A stretch of 64,000 nucleotides of DNA from Ophiura sarsii (lineage: Eukaryota > Echinodermata > Ophiuroidea > Amphilepidida > Ophiuridae). The DNA lies in contig CM069443.1 in the NCBI GenBank assembly GCA_035610835.1, forward strand, positions 62,132,480-62,196,479, in the 5' to 3' direction. Position 1 is the stretch's first letter. Each line of letters begins with the position of its first letter. The position numbers were made by a program, and so were the translations under genes. Positions 10,284-21,083 of the stretch are shown here, piece after piece. The notes below the pieces were generated by a model. The model saw only the letters and a program-made list of their open reading frames with translations, was not told the origin of the DNA and did no database searches.

Positions 10284-11155
10284 GCATAGTTTCTTTTTTC
10301 TTTTGACAAACTAGTGAATAATGCATAGCTTCCATGTGTTTTGGGCTCACAAATCCTATAATAATTTTATATATAAATCATGTCACATCATTCCATGTAA
10401 TTAGCCCTACCAATCATATGGATAAATTGATTTATTGAGAGGTGATTCTCCTGTCGCCGCCTAGCGCAAGGTCCAAGGGGCATTGTCGATAAGCTTGTCC
10501 TTATATCACCAACCATTGTTTTTTGTAAAATTCAGAAATCTTATATTGATAAATTGAATTATTTTGAATTGATATCAAACAATTGTTATTGTAAATGTCA
10601 GAAATTTTCTATTGATAAATTGAATTATTGAGAGGTGATTCTCCTGTCGCCGCCTAGCGCAAGGTCCAAGGGGCATTGTCGATAAGCTTGTCCTTATATC
10701 ACCAACCATTGTTTTTTGTAAAATTCAGAAATCTGATATTGATAAATTGAATTATTTAGAATTGATATCAATCAGTTGTGTTGTAAAATTCAGAAATCTT
10801 ATATCGGAATTTGATCCCTAGTGTGGCCGTGTCTAGCCCAGGGGTAGGAGTTCGTCGTCTAGCCTCCTCCAATTTCATTTCCACCAATTTCTTATATCGG
10901 AATTTGATCCCATAGTGCGGCCGTGTCTAGCCCAGGGGTAGGAGTTCGTCGTCTAGCCTCCTCCAAATTCATTTCCAACAATTGGTTATCTTAAGAGTTG
11001 ATTCTGAAAAATGTGTGTAACACTAATGTGTTCTATTATTTTGGAAAAGTTTGATTGTTCAAATGAATAAAATGTTCTTCCTCTCGTTTGCTTTCGGAGG
11101 CAATAGCACACCTCTTGTCGTACCTTGCTTTTCCTCGATGTGTCTGTGGGCAATG
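10284..11155 (+). repeat. B1, split direct repeat with internal duplications
   Basis: 872 bp starting GCATAGTTTCTTTTTTC and ending GTCTGTGGGCAATG, repeated at 11476-12347. It contains a duplicated block with 'ctcctgtcgccgcctagcgc' (10447 and about 10640, spacing 193 bp) and a second duplicated block with 'ggccgtgtctagcccagggg' (about 10823 and 10918). The ends of these blocks include 'gataaattgaattatt'. Confidence 0.9.
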
Positions 11156-11407
11156 ACGATTTATTCAGATGAAATCTGTATAAATCGCTTTTGCTCACGG
11201 CGCAGAGTCCCGTCCCTCTGTCAACTTGTGTCTCTGTTTCGCGCGTTTTCCTCGCCTGATTCCACAGTAACAATAGATGGCCATTCCTTTTGTGTGCGTC
11301 CCTCCCTGCGTGCCTTGCGAGCAGCAATCAGTTTTCCTTACTGAGTCATAACCTCCGTTGTCGGCATCCGAATTGGACGTTCTTTCTTGGACATAAATTA
11401 ATTTTTT
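11151..11407 (+). repeat. A2, split direct repeat
   Basis: Second copy of the 257-bp A repeat. It joins B1 directly, sharing CAATG at 11151-11155. 68 unique bases, 11408-11475, separate it from B2. Confidence 0.9.
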
Positions 11408-11475
11408 CCCACCCACCTCACCCCTCAGTTGTTTTACCGTACTTGCTTATTGCATGTCTTACATGTAGGCTTAGT

Positions 11476-12347
11476 GCATAGTTTCTTTTTTCTTTTGACA
11501 AACTAGTGAATAATGCATAGCTTCCATGTGTTTTGGGCTCACAAATCCTATAATAATTTTATATATAAATCATGTCACATCATTCCATGTAATTAGCCCT
11601 ACCAATCATATGGATAAATTGATTTATTGAGAGGTGATTCTCCTGTCGCCGCCTAGCGCAAGGTCCAAGGGGCATTGTCGATAAGCTTGTCCTTATATCA
11701 CCAACCATTGTTTTTTGTAAAATTCAGAAATCTTATATTGATAAATTGAATTATTTTGAATTGATATCAAACAATTGTTATTGTAAATGTCAGAAATTTT
11801 CTATTGATAAATTGAATTATTGAGAGGTGATTCTCCTGTCGCCGCCTAGCGCAAGGTCCAAGGGGCATTGTCGATAAGCTTGTCCTTATATCACCAACCA
11901 TTGTTTTTTGTAAAATTCAGAAATCTGATATTGATAAATTGAATTATTTAGAATTGATATCAATCAGTTGTGTTGTAAAATTCAGAAATCTTATATCGGA
12001 ATTTGATCCCTAGTGTGGCCGTGTCTAGCCCAGGGGTAGGAGTTCGTCGTCTAGCCTCCTCCAATTTCATTTCCGCCAATTTCTTATATCGGAATTTGAT
12101 CCCATAGTGCGGCCGTGTCTAGCCCAGGGGTAGGAGTTCGTCGTCTAGCCTCCTCCAAATTCATTTCCAACAATTGGTTATCTTAAGAGTTGATTCTGAA
12201 AAATGTGTGTAACACTAATGTGTTCTATTATTTTGGAAAAGTTTGATTGTTCAAATGAATAAAATGTTCTTCCTCTCGTTTGCTTTCGGAGGCAATAGCA
12301 CACCTCTTGTCGTACCTTGCTTTTCCTCGATGTGTCTGTGGGCAATG
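11476..12347 (+). repeat. B2, right split direct repeat
   Basis: Second copy of the 872-bp B repeat and the right end of the element. The one difference noticed from B1 is G for A in 'tttccgccaatt' (B1 has 'tttccaccaatt'). It ends in CAATG followed by non-element GGATTTACAC. Confidence 0.9.
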
Positions 12348-13034
12348 GGATTTACACATACAAACCAGAAGATGACATGGTTTACATTTCAATACTTTGC
12401 ATTCATAAACATTGTAAATCATCTATTAAAACAATAGCAAATATTATTTTGGTATTCCTCTTTAATTCTGGCACATATCATTAATAGCTACATAATCCAC
12501 AAAGTTGATGCATGAATATTTCTGTGCAATGATCAATGTTGCTCAGTGTTCTCATGAGAAAGCCTCAGCATGTAGGAAGGTTGTGGTAGGAAAGCACCAA
12601 TCATGTCAATAGTGCATTTATGCCAATCATACACAGAGAAGGGCAATTAAAACCATTCATAGACAGGTGAAATTGAATTTGTAAATCAACAAAAATGTGT
12701 GGCTTAAGCATGATCAGAAGTAGAAAATCCCTTTAACCTAAAAGTATGTAATCTTGTAATTTCACATAAATGTTACTCTACCTTTACTGTGTATACCAGT
12801 TTATACATTTGTACATACACCCCAATGGGTTGTCCTGCCTAATTGGTCACACTTTCCTGATGATGGATATTTCTCATCTTTTCAGGATTTTAACTTTATT
12901 CGTTGTACTTTACAATGAAATCAAATTGGTCATGGTTCAGCGGATTTAAAAAGGATTAAGTCCATGCTGAAATAGAGTCCTATTTTTTTGGATACATCCT
13001 CTACTCTCTGTACAACGAAATCATTTCTATATAC
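12348..13034. other. No recognisable gene
   Basis: AT-rich sequence with no coding-like frame, RNA gene or clear repeat end. A partial 'aaaatagagtcctatttttttggata' T-rich block lies near 12970. Confidence 0.5.
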
Positions 13035-13260
13035 CCCAGGCGTCGTTTATGAGCAGACAACCTTTCCACAAATTTAAACTTAACAACCTTTCTGCTCTAC
13101 TTTCCTTAATCATTATCCTGAATGTCCATTAAACCCTATTACCCTAGGTACCTTACCATCGTTAACATGTTGCATAACACTGTAAAATGCCAAATATTCA
13201 CATATGTTGTCCCAGTGGGGTAATTGACACACTTAACTTTGTCAGAAAAGTTTACACAGG
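13035..13260 (+). repeat. Dispersed repeat, copy 2 (copy 1 at 6515-6810)
   Basis: Shares 'agcagacaacctttccac', 'cttaacaacctttctgctc', 'aaaccctattaccc' and 'catatgttgtccc' with the first copy, in the same order. Confidence 0.6.
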
Positions 13261-13823
13261 TGAATGTGTGTTAAGTCTAATTGAACTTGTTATTATATGT
13301 AGGGTAGGGTGGAACAATGACATATTAAACTGCTCAAAACAAGTTTGAATATTTGTTTTCAATCACCAACTTTCTAAATATTGTGATATATTTATATTGT
13401 GGTTCATATCAATGAAAACGGATGTGTTTCTCTTTCCAACGATACTTCAATCGTAGCAATCACTTGTTTCAGCGCTTAGCCACCTGCTTGTGAATGTGGG
13501 GAGGTCTCATTCAAAAATGTGCCAAATTTACCACTATTTCATGCTCAAAAGAACAACTCTGTCATTTGTTCAATGAAGTGTTACATTGACAGTTACACTG
13601 TATAAACAAATTGGGCATAATTCTGTTATACCCTTCACACCAACATCGATTAGTATGCGTCGTTCTTAAAAATCACGCACTATGAATACCCCTGTTAAGG
13701 TATAACAGAATTACTCCACAAATTGAAATATATCACACAAAAGAATATTCATCAGAAGAAGGTAAGTCAATAAAATAGTGTGTTATGATCAGTAGACAGT
13801 TGATGAAGAACTGTGGTGCGGTA

Positions 13824-14990
13824 TCAGCAGTAGATAAAGGATGAAGTATGTGCGCTATCAGCAGTAGATAGCAGACAAAGTATTAATAGTATATGCTATC
13901 AGCAGTAGATTAAGTGTATAAATATTGTAATGTGCTATCAGCAGTAGATAGTGGATGAAGTATGTGTGCTATCAGCAGGAGATAGCAGACAAAAGTATTA
14001 ATAGTATGCTATCAGCAGTAGATTAAGTGGATGATTATTGTAATGTGCTATCAGCAGTAGATAGTGGATGAAGTATGTGTGCCATCAGCAGTAGATAGCA
14101 TATACTATTAATACTTTGTCTGCTATCAGCAGTAGATTAAGTGTATGAATATTGTAATGTGCTATCAGCAGTAGATAGTGGATGACGTATGTGCGCTATC
14201 AGCAGTAGATAGCAAACAAAGTAGAGTAGTATATATGCTATCAGTAGTAGATTAAGTGTATGAATATTGTAATGTGCTATTAGCAGTAGATAGTGGATGA
14301 GGTATGTGCCCAATCAGCAGTAGATAGCAAACGAATAGTATATGCTATCAGCAGTAGATTAAGTGTATGAATATTGTAATGTGCTATCAGCAGTAGATAG
14401 TGGATGAAGTATGTGCACTATCAGCAGTAGATAGCATATATACTACTCTATTTAGTTTGCTATCAGCAGTAGATTAAGTGTATGAATAATGTAATGTGCT
14501 ATCAGCAGAAGATAGTGAATGAAGTATGTGCGCTATCAGCAGTAGATAGCAAACGAAGTAGAGTACTAATTATGCTATTAGCAGTTGATTAATGTATGAA
14601 TTTTGTAATGTACTATCAGTAGTAGATAGAGGATGAAGTATGTGTGCTATCAGCAGTAAAAAGTTGATTAATTAGCTCGCTATCAGTTGTAGAGAAGATA
14701 TAGTTTGCTATCAGCTGTAGAAAGTAGGTGAAGTTGCATGCTATCAGCAGTAAACACTAGTTGAAGTAGTGTGCTCTAATATGTAGATAGTGGATTAAGG
14801 GAAGTGTGCTACCAGCAGCAGCAGATGAAGTACAGTGCGGTATCAGGTGTAGATAGTGGATGAAGTAGTATGCTATCAACAGCAGATAAGCATATGAAGT
14901 GTAATTCGCTATCAGCAGCAAATAGTAGATGAAGTAGTGTGCTATCAGCAGTAGATAGTGGATCAAGTATGTGCGCTATCAGCATATAGC
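13824..14990. repeat. Hairpin satellite, ~112-bp higher-order repeat
   Basis: About 1.2 kb of repeats built on GCTATCAGCAGTAGATAGC, itself an inverted repeat (GCTATC stem, AGCAGTA loop). Three ~37-bp subunits make a higher-order period of about 112 bp, marked by 'gaatattgtaatgtgctatc' near 13920, 14030, 14146, 14260, 14365 and 14480. From about 14590 the array degenerates. Spacers between hairpins at about 14099-14122 and 14434-14459 are reversed relative to their counterparts at 13873-13896 and 14213-14236. No coding function. Confidence 0.9.
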
Positions 14991-15349
14991 AGAACATCAA
15001 TTAACAATATGCACAGTATTACCAAATAAAATAAACTGACATCAGCTAATCAGGTAAATTAATAAGGCAAACAAAAACACCTGCACAGCAGGGGTGTCTC
15101 AGCTAAGATCAAACAAAAATGGTTTGTTTGTCCGTATATCCCCTCCCCCAAAGGATCAGTCGGTCCGAATATTTTCTTTCTTTCATAAATCACATTCTAA
15201 AGATGTATAATTAACTTTAACATAGTTGCTTAATAAGATGTGAATAGGAATATTTTACTATTAAATCACTTCATTCGTGTTTTAAAACAGTTCAGAAGAA
15301 TAAGAAATAGCTTTGAAATATTGTAGTGTACTTTTTGTCTGGAATTTCC

Positions 15350-15620
15350 TTAACTCTACCCCATTCTGGCACTTTTTTCAGATTTTTTTTTCTGCGAGGA
15401 GAAAAGTGACCCCAAAAGTCACCACGATTTTGAACCATGGACCTCCAGCACCAGCGGCTTAGGATTCCCCACTACACCAAGGGTGTCAAGGCTACTTGGC
15501 GGTGTATATACTCTGCCAAGTATAGCCTGGGTCCATTTTATCCTCCAAAAACTTGCACGCCAGGTGGAACATAGAGATTGGCTCTTTAGATTCTGTTAGA
15601 TTTGGCAGGATTAGGGTTAC
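15350..15620 (-). mobile_element. TEL-family / tRNA-derived SINE-like copy
   Basis: On the minus strand an A-box-like GGTGTAGTGGGGAATCC and a B-box-like GGTCCATGGTTCAAAATCG lie about 25 nt apart, as in a tRNA-derived SINE. The left edge is a degenerate TTAACTCTACC and the right edge GATTAGGGTTAC. A tandem sister copy follows at 15660-15949. Confidence 0.65.
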
Positions 15621-15659
15621 AGAACCAAAAATTTCAAAATTTTGGAAGAAAAACTGCTC

Positions 15660-15949
15660 TTTAACCCTAACCAATTCGGGCACTTTTTATAGATTTTTTT
15701 CTGCGCGTAGAAAAGTGACCCAAAAAATCACCGCGACCCCCTTGGGATATGAACCATGGACCTTCAGCACCAGTGGCTTAGGATTCCCCACTACACCACA
15801 TATGTCAAGGCTACTTGGCGGAGTATACTCTGCCAAGTATACAGCCTGGGTCCATTTTATCTACGAAAAACTTGCATGTTGGGTGGAACATAGTGATTGG
15901 CTTGTTGGATTTTGTTGGATTTGCAAGGATAGTATTAATTAGGGTAGGT
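15660..15949 (-). mobile_element. TEL-family / tRNA-derived SINE-like copy
   Basis: Starts TTAACCCTAACCAATTCGG and ends near TTAATTAGGGTAGG. The body aligns throughout with 15350-15620 ('caaggctacttggcgg', 'tgccaagtata', 'cctgggtccattttat'). The two copies are in the same orientation. Confidence 0.7.
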
Positions 15950-16228
15950 ATACATTTGTGCAGTAAACACTTTTGTATCAGTTTTCAGAATTAGGGTAGG
16001 TCGGGAATGAACAAACAAACAAAATATTCTGCCTAAGTATAGTAACTAATAGGAATAACTGAACACCTGGCGGTAGTGAAAGATCACATTCATACTCTAA
16101 AGCTGACAGTGACACATCACATTCTATTTTGAGTAAGGAATAAGGCCACAAAATAATGGTTGTGTTGACCTCAAATACCAAAATCTTGAGGTTGGTCGGT
16201 CGGTCGGAAGATTTTCTTTGACATTTTT

Positions 16229-16555
16229 TGGTTTTTACTATGAAAGCAGATTTACTTTTCTGATCATAAATCATAAATATATTCCAAGTTACAGAGCGAT
16301 ACGATTCCTAATAACCTCAAAATCATAGTTTTAGAGTGAATTTAGGGTAAAATTAAAAAAATAGATTGTACCGCTCGGTACTATCTATTTTCAAACCATG
16401 ATTTTGAAGTAATTAGGAATCGTATCGATCTGTAACTTAGAAGATCTTTATGATTTATGATCAAAAATGCAAATCTGCAAGAAAATCTGCTTTCATAGTA
16501 AAAATCAATGATAGAGGGCGCTACTTGGAAAAGATCACATAATATGCCTTTAAAT
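16229..16555. mobile_element. Foldback element with ~110-bp arms
   Basis: The left arm 16229-16340 ('tactatgaaagcagatttac', 'tgatcataaatcataaa', 'gcgatacgattcctaataac') returns inverted at 16391-16506. About 50 bp lie between, including 'gattgtaccgctcggtac'. The tail 'aaaagatcacataatatgcc' followed by TTTAAA recurs at 20075-20097, and an arm-like fragment is at about 19275-19320, so this is a family. Confidence 0.75.
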
Positions 16556-16989
16556 CTTTAAAAAACACCACTGTGACCCGGATTTGTGAGATTTTAGGGT
16601 CTGTCGCTGAAGACAACACTAAAACATAATTGTTTTGCCTACTAAGTTGAAACACATCAGCGACGGTATCATAACTGGGTGAGTTCCGGGGCACCTGCAT
16701 AAATGTTTGTATTCGATTCACACCCTCTAGGGGACAAACATATTTTGTCTCAAACGTGTTCGTGTCTAGGTATGCGAAACCCGATCTCGCACAGAGTACT
16801 AGATGCCAACTGATCTTTTTCATACATATATTTATACATTCGTTTATATTTATTTATATTTCCATGATTTTGTTGGTCGTGTCTGAAGTTACTTTCTTCT
16901 CATTTAGTTGTATTCATTCCTTCTGTGTTTATTTATTTTTATTTCTTTTTGGTCGTGTCGGAAGACAGTCAGTTCCAAATTGGCGAGAA

Positions 16990-17640
16990 ATATGCGTATG
17001 CGCACACTAAAGCAATCAAAATGTACATTCAATTTTTACATACACATGCATTACATGTGCCATTGATGTAAAAGTGTATTTCCAAATAAATAAATAAATA
17101 AATAAAAGAAGCACATTGACTTTTAGTGTTCAGATACGCCCATGCTCCTCTGTGAAGGCTCTCCAATTTGGAGCTTTTTTTTCTTTAAAAAAAGAGAAAG
17201 AAAAACCAACAACAAAGACATTTCCTCAAGCTTTTTGACAAATTGTCTGTAAGGAGACCAAAAAGAAACCCTGGTGTAGGTCGAGTTGTTCGGCCTGGGC
17301 TTCTTTTTTTCCCCTTGAAAATGACCATAAAAATCCAAAAAAATATTATAACAATTCAAACAAATCTGGTAAAATGTTGCCATTTTTTTACAAGCAAAAA
17401 GAAAATTGTGGGTCAGTATTCATTTGCACATGAATTTTTTTTCGCACCGATTTCTAAAAAAATTAGGTCGGTCGGGCCTGTACAACAGGTTTTCTTGTTG
17501 TCGTCGCCTAAGACCAATACTTATGATGAATTTCATGGTACTTGATAGGGCCAGTAATGCATTCATGCATTTGTAGCTGCCTGAAAAAATATGTCAATTA
17601 TGCCTGGGTTTGTCATGAAGCATGCTTGAAGTAAGTTATT
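16990..17640. repeat. Simple repeat (AAAT)n and 'GGTCGG' repeat debris
   Basis: An (AAAT)n run at 17086-17105 is followed by A/T homopolymer-rich sequence. Words such as 'gtaggtcgagttgttcggcc' and 'aggtcggtcgggcctg' recur around 16190 and 15995 and, inverted, near 43310. No coding-like frame. Confidence 0.45.
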
Positions 17641-17644
17641 CTTT

Positions 17645-17922
17645 TTAACCCTAACCCACCCGGTGGATTTTCCAACGAAATTTTTTTCAAGCGAAAAAAG
17701 CACACACAACAAGAGGTGCCACGCCCCGGGGTTTGAACCCACGACCTCTCGGTTGGCGGGCGGACACTCTACCAACTGCGCCACGGGGGAAGCTGTGCTG
17801 GGCGAGTGTATTCGCCCAGCTATATAGCCCGGGGCCGTTATTTCAGACAAAAACCTCGGCGCCAGGTGGAACCAGGATGCTGGGAAATGGGATTTCATGG
17901 GATCTGGGGCTGTAAGGGTTAA
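17645..17922 (-). mobile_element. TEL-family element with tRNA-like core
   Basis: The plus-strand ends are TTAACCCTAACCCACCC and GGGGCTGTAAGGGTTAA, inverted over about 8-12 bp. On the minus strand 17700-17790 reads like a tRNA: 'GTGGCGCAGTTGGTAGAGTG' (A box), then 'GGTCGTGGGTTCAAACCCC' (B box). The block 'cgccaggtggaacca' and its context are shared with the copies at 15350 and 15660. The acceptor stem does not pair, so it is not a tRNA gene. Confidence 0.7.
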
Positions 17923-18103
17923 TAAACAAATATTACCCATCACATATATGCCCTATACACACACAAATATGTATGAAATACAAGAACTAGATGAATCTGA
18001 AACGAGACCTGAATAAGTATGCTCCATATTAGGCAAACAAAAACAAATTGTTGTATTGGCGTAACATGCTATTGAAAATTAGGGTAGGACGGGCAGATCC
18101 ACG

Positions 18104-18120
18104 CCCCCCCCCCCCCCCCC
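18104..18120. repeat. Poly-C tract, 17 nt
   Basis: Seventeen C residues following 'gggcagatccacg'. Confidence 0.9.
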
Positions 18121-18151
18121 ACACTTCCTGTAATCCGGTAATCTTATCATG

Positions 18152-18394
18152 TTACCACTTTCGATGCGGCAGGCGTCTAAAGACGACAGTTCTTAAATCT
18201 TACAATGGTCCAAAAATATCAAAAATTAAATTTCATTACCATATTTGAAATAACCTTGATAAATGCATTGAAATAAGTTCAAATATGCCATGTATTGGTT
18301 CAGTAATTCTTGAGAGAGACCTTGGAAGTTGGGAAAGGTCTCTGGCAAATCTGTTTTGTAATGGTAAAACCAATAGTGGTGTGGAAAGTATTAA
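18152..18394. mobile_element. TTAA-2 MITE, copy 2 (decayed)
   Basis: The body aligns with the copy at 2277-2522 ('aaatgcattgaaataagt', 'gtattggttcagtaattctt', 'gttgggaaaggt'). The left end has decayed to GTTACCACTTTCGATG. The right end retains GTGGAAAGTATTAA. Confidence 0.7.
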
Positions 18395-18579
18395 TAATCC
18401 AATAATCTTGTTAATTCAACTGAGAATAGGAAGTACATTTTGACAGTATCTACACTTCCTAACTATACCACCATCTGCGATGAAATTCAATGTAGCAAAT
18501 AAAAATCCTCCAGCACAAACATGTCAAATTACATTCTGTATGCTTCATCAAATAACACCATACATAACCCCGTGTCTGC

Positions 18580-18835
18580 TTAACACTTTTCACGCAGCAT
18601 GCAGCTGCAGACGACATTCCAAAATGTCACGAAATGCTTCAACAATGTCAAAATTCTTAAATTTCATAACCGTATTTGGAATCACCATGTGAAATGCATT
18701 GAAATAAGTACAAACATGCCTAGTATAGGTTCACTAATCCTTGAGATATAGACTTTGAAAATCGAAGGGTTTCTGAAAAATCTGTTTTGTATATATGGTA
18801 AAACTCGTAACCCTGTGTCTGCTTAACACCTATCC
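18580..18835. mobile_element. TTAA-2 MITE, copy 3
   Basis: The left end TTAACACTTTTCACGC and the body match the family. The right end is lost: it reads 'aaccctgtgtctgcttaacacc', echoing the left flank 'aaccccgtgtctgcttaaca'. That suggests the right terminus was replaced by a short duplication of the flank. Confidence 0.65.
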
Positions 18836-19435
18836 GATAACCATGGACAAACCCATCCTTCCCTTCTGTAAACATACAAAAACATCTCATCGTGTCTGCA
18901 CAGCACAGCTGATAGACCTTTAAACCAACACAGAATATGGATTCGTACGTGTATATATTTTTTTGGAAACCAATCAATGCGACGGAATGAGATCGATTCC
19001 ATGCATCCATGTAAGGCGTAGTTGGGAAGCGAGGGGTTAGCTTGCCGCATCATAGCGGGTGTGTGTATGCAATCTTTACACCGCCGTGTTGACAGCTAAG
19101 GCGATACAAGCTATAGGGCTGCAAAGTCTATAATGTTATCACATACATAGGTTTCCAAGTAAGCCATTTAAACATCTGCTTCCGGCTACAACATCTCTTC
19201 TTCCTCTTGGGTGAAATATGTTATATTACGATGCACACCAGCAAGAAAGTCATATTATGCTATCCCTCTATCCCAGATTTTTACTTTGAAAGCAGATTTT
19301 CGTGCAGATTTACAATTTGGATTTTTGTTGTTGTTCATTATAGATTTCCTTGGGATGACACCATGTTAACGCCGATTATAGTGTTTCCAGCTATACTTTG
19401 TCGCAAATGTATGCAAGTGACCAGAATAGTATGGA

Positions 19436-19899
19436 ATGCTTAGCGATGAAAATCGACAAACAGACAAGTCTGCGCTTCGCGAGTCTGTGCTTCGCGAACT
19501 CAACATCACCAGTGTTGACGACCGCAGGGAAGAATTAGTTTTGAAGTTTATTCAGCAGGTCCTAAACTCTGAAAGACTTTGCCACCTTCTCCCAGAGAAG
19601 AGATCCATAATAACCACAACCTCGCAGTAACATATTTCCTCAACCATCGTGCAATACCAACAAATACCAAAAAGCCACCATTCCTTATATCATAAAAAAA
19701 GCTCAATGGCGTTTTGGATGATTTAATGTATTTTGCTGAGGTCTGTATTTCGTTGCAATATTTGTATGCATGTATTTTTGATATATATATGTATTTTTAT
19801 TGTAATAAGCTGTTGTACATTGTAAAACCGGCTTTTTCAGCTTATGCTGCCTGCTGGCTATTTTTTATACCGTGAATAAATAAAATAAATAAATAAAAA
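19436..19899 (+). mobile_element. 3' end of a CR1/L2-like LINE
   Basis: A 64-codon frame (19436-19630) includes 'LRELNITSVDDRREELVLKF', resembling the C-terminal tail after the reverse transcriptase in CR1/L2-type LINE ORFs (general form 'LGL.SLEERR..L...F'). After a likely frame shift, another frame gives 'TNTKKPPFLIS', like the usual TNR.K.SFIP ending. The 3' UTR ends in an AATAAA/TAAA-rich tail near 19880-19899. It is a 5'-truncated, inactive copy. Confidence 0.55.
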
Positions 19900-20074
19900 T
19901 GTAGACAAATTCCTTAAATTGGAAGCAGATTACCATTTTGATTAAGTAAAGTTCTGAGTACGGGTTTTTCACGGGAAATACAGTCAAGATAGCATTTTGA
20001 GTCCCAAGTCTTTCCAGATAAGTCAAACTTCATCATGTAAAGGAGGGAAAATGTCTAAATATTTATTAAAAGAT

Positions 20075-20097
20075 CACATAATATTGCTTTAAAGCAA
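20075..20097. repeat. Foldback-family tail fragment
   Basis: 'aaaagatcacataatattgc' followed by TTTAAA matches the right end of the foldback element at 16229-16555. Confidence 0.5.
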
Positions 20098-20409
20098 GTG
20101 TTACTGTTACGGAACTGTGGGGAGATCTAAACCAATTAGCATCACAGAGAACTTTCCCGCTAACTACTGTATACGTGGTAATTTTTACGAGGGTATATTT
20201 TCGCCGATTTCGTTAGTGGACATGAAAACGTGAAAATATAAACACACAAAATATTCTTTTGCAAAGGTTAGTGTTAGGTTTGTGGTTAGGGTTAAGGTTG
20301 GGGCAGATTAATGAGCAAAATGACTAGTGACCGTTATGACTAGCCTGTTTGACCCATCCGGTTAATCTCGTACCCTGCTCAATCTCGCTTCGCAAGGCGT
20401 TTAACTTGT

Positions 20410-20662
20410 GAAAAAAACGTTACCTTAATTCGCCGTCTATCGTGTAAAATGTCACGATTTGGTTAATTTCAGTGTAGATCACATCGAAATTATCAGCATC
20501 ACTCGCCACATAAATTGCTTCAACCAAATTTCTCTCTAGCGCCATCATTCAACCGTTTCCCCATAAATCATTACACTTCAGGGTACTACGCAACTTATCT
20601 ATTGAAACAATTAATTTTTTCCAAAATTATTTTTTTCTCTGCAATCTCTCAATGCCCTTTAA
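20410..20662 (+). mobile_element. TTAA-1 MITE, right part
   Basis: Ends ATCTCTCAATGCCCTTTAA, matching the right end of the complete copy at 4053-4423. The interior ('attcgccgtctatcgtgtaa', 'tgtagatcac', 'gaaattatcagca') matches 1600-1700. The left half is missing. Confidence 0.75.
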
Positions 20663-21083
20663 TAAAGTTTATGATAGCGCATGCGCATCATGAACTCATT
20701 TGCTCACTGAGCAGGAATTGCTTGTGTGCCGATCGGGCGTCCTTCTGTCATAGTTACCATAAGCAGAGCCAATCAGCGATCGCGATTTTGGTCCCGCGAA
20801 ATTTGCTTTGTCTTGGCTGTAGCTTTTTCTGTTCACTGCATCGGTTGATTCATTATTCTTGTCAGCTCGAAGGCGAGAGGTTTAATTAAGTGTGTACCTA
20901 CATGTATGCACCACCAATGGGAAGAATCTTTTGATTTAACAGTACCATTTTTATGATTTAGTCATATTGTGAATCTTGGAAGATTCCTTTAACTTGGTGC
21001 ACACTCGATGTAAGGTAAAAAGTGAAATCGTGATATAATTGATACTGACACATTTACTTTAATGAGGCCCTCTTTAATAATAC
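20663..21083. other. No recognisable gene
   Basis: Includes a CpG-containing patch (20690-20880, 'cgatcgcgattttggtcccg') that might be a decayed repeat. I find no exon or initiator context to call a promoter. Confidence 0.4.

Larger units (their letters stand above)
7863..12347 (+). mobile_element. Non-autonomous Ngaro/PAT-type YR retrotransposon with split direct repeats
   Basis: A 4.5-kb unit arranged A1 (7863-8119), Gag-like ORF (8369-9775), RT remnant (9893-10120), B1 (10284-11155), A2 (11151-11407), 68 unique bases, B2 (11476-12347). A1 and A2 are 257 bp and appear identical. B1 and B2 are 872 bp with one difference noticed. This A1-ORF-B1-A2-B2 order is the known signature of Ngaro, VIPER and PAT-like elements, which integrate through a tyrosine recombinase and a circular intermediate. 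CAATG starts A1, ends B2 and occurs once at the B1/A2 junction, as that mechanism predicts. Neither a full reverse transcriptase/RNase H nor a recombinase ORF is present, so movement would need enzymes from another copy. The near-identity of the repeats implies recent activity. Confidence 0.85.

Noticed and set aside
9943..10350. Frames encoding poly-Pro or poly-Gly around the G run
   Set aside because: They exist only because a homopolymer has no stop codons.
13824..14990. CRISPR-like array of regular repeats
   Set aside because: The spacers are themselves repeats of one another, the period is not constant, no cas genes exist and the genome is metazoan. It is a satellite.
16521..16823. 100-codon minus-strand frame as an exon
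   Set aside because: It overlaps the tail of the foldback family, the peptide matches nothing I know and no acceptor/donor pair fits.
20515..20889. 124-codon plus-strand frame as a gene
   Set aside because: Its first part is the right end of a TTAA-1 MITE and the frame has no recognisable domain.
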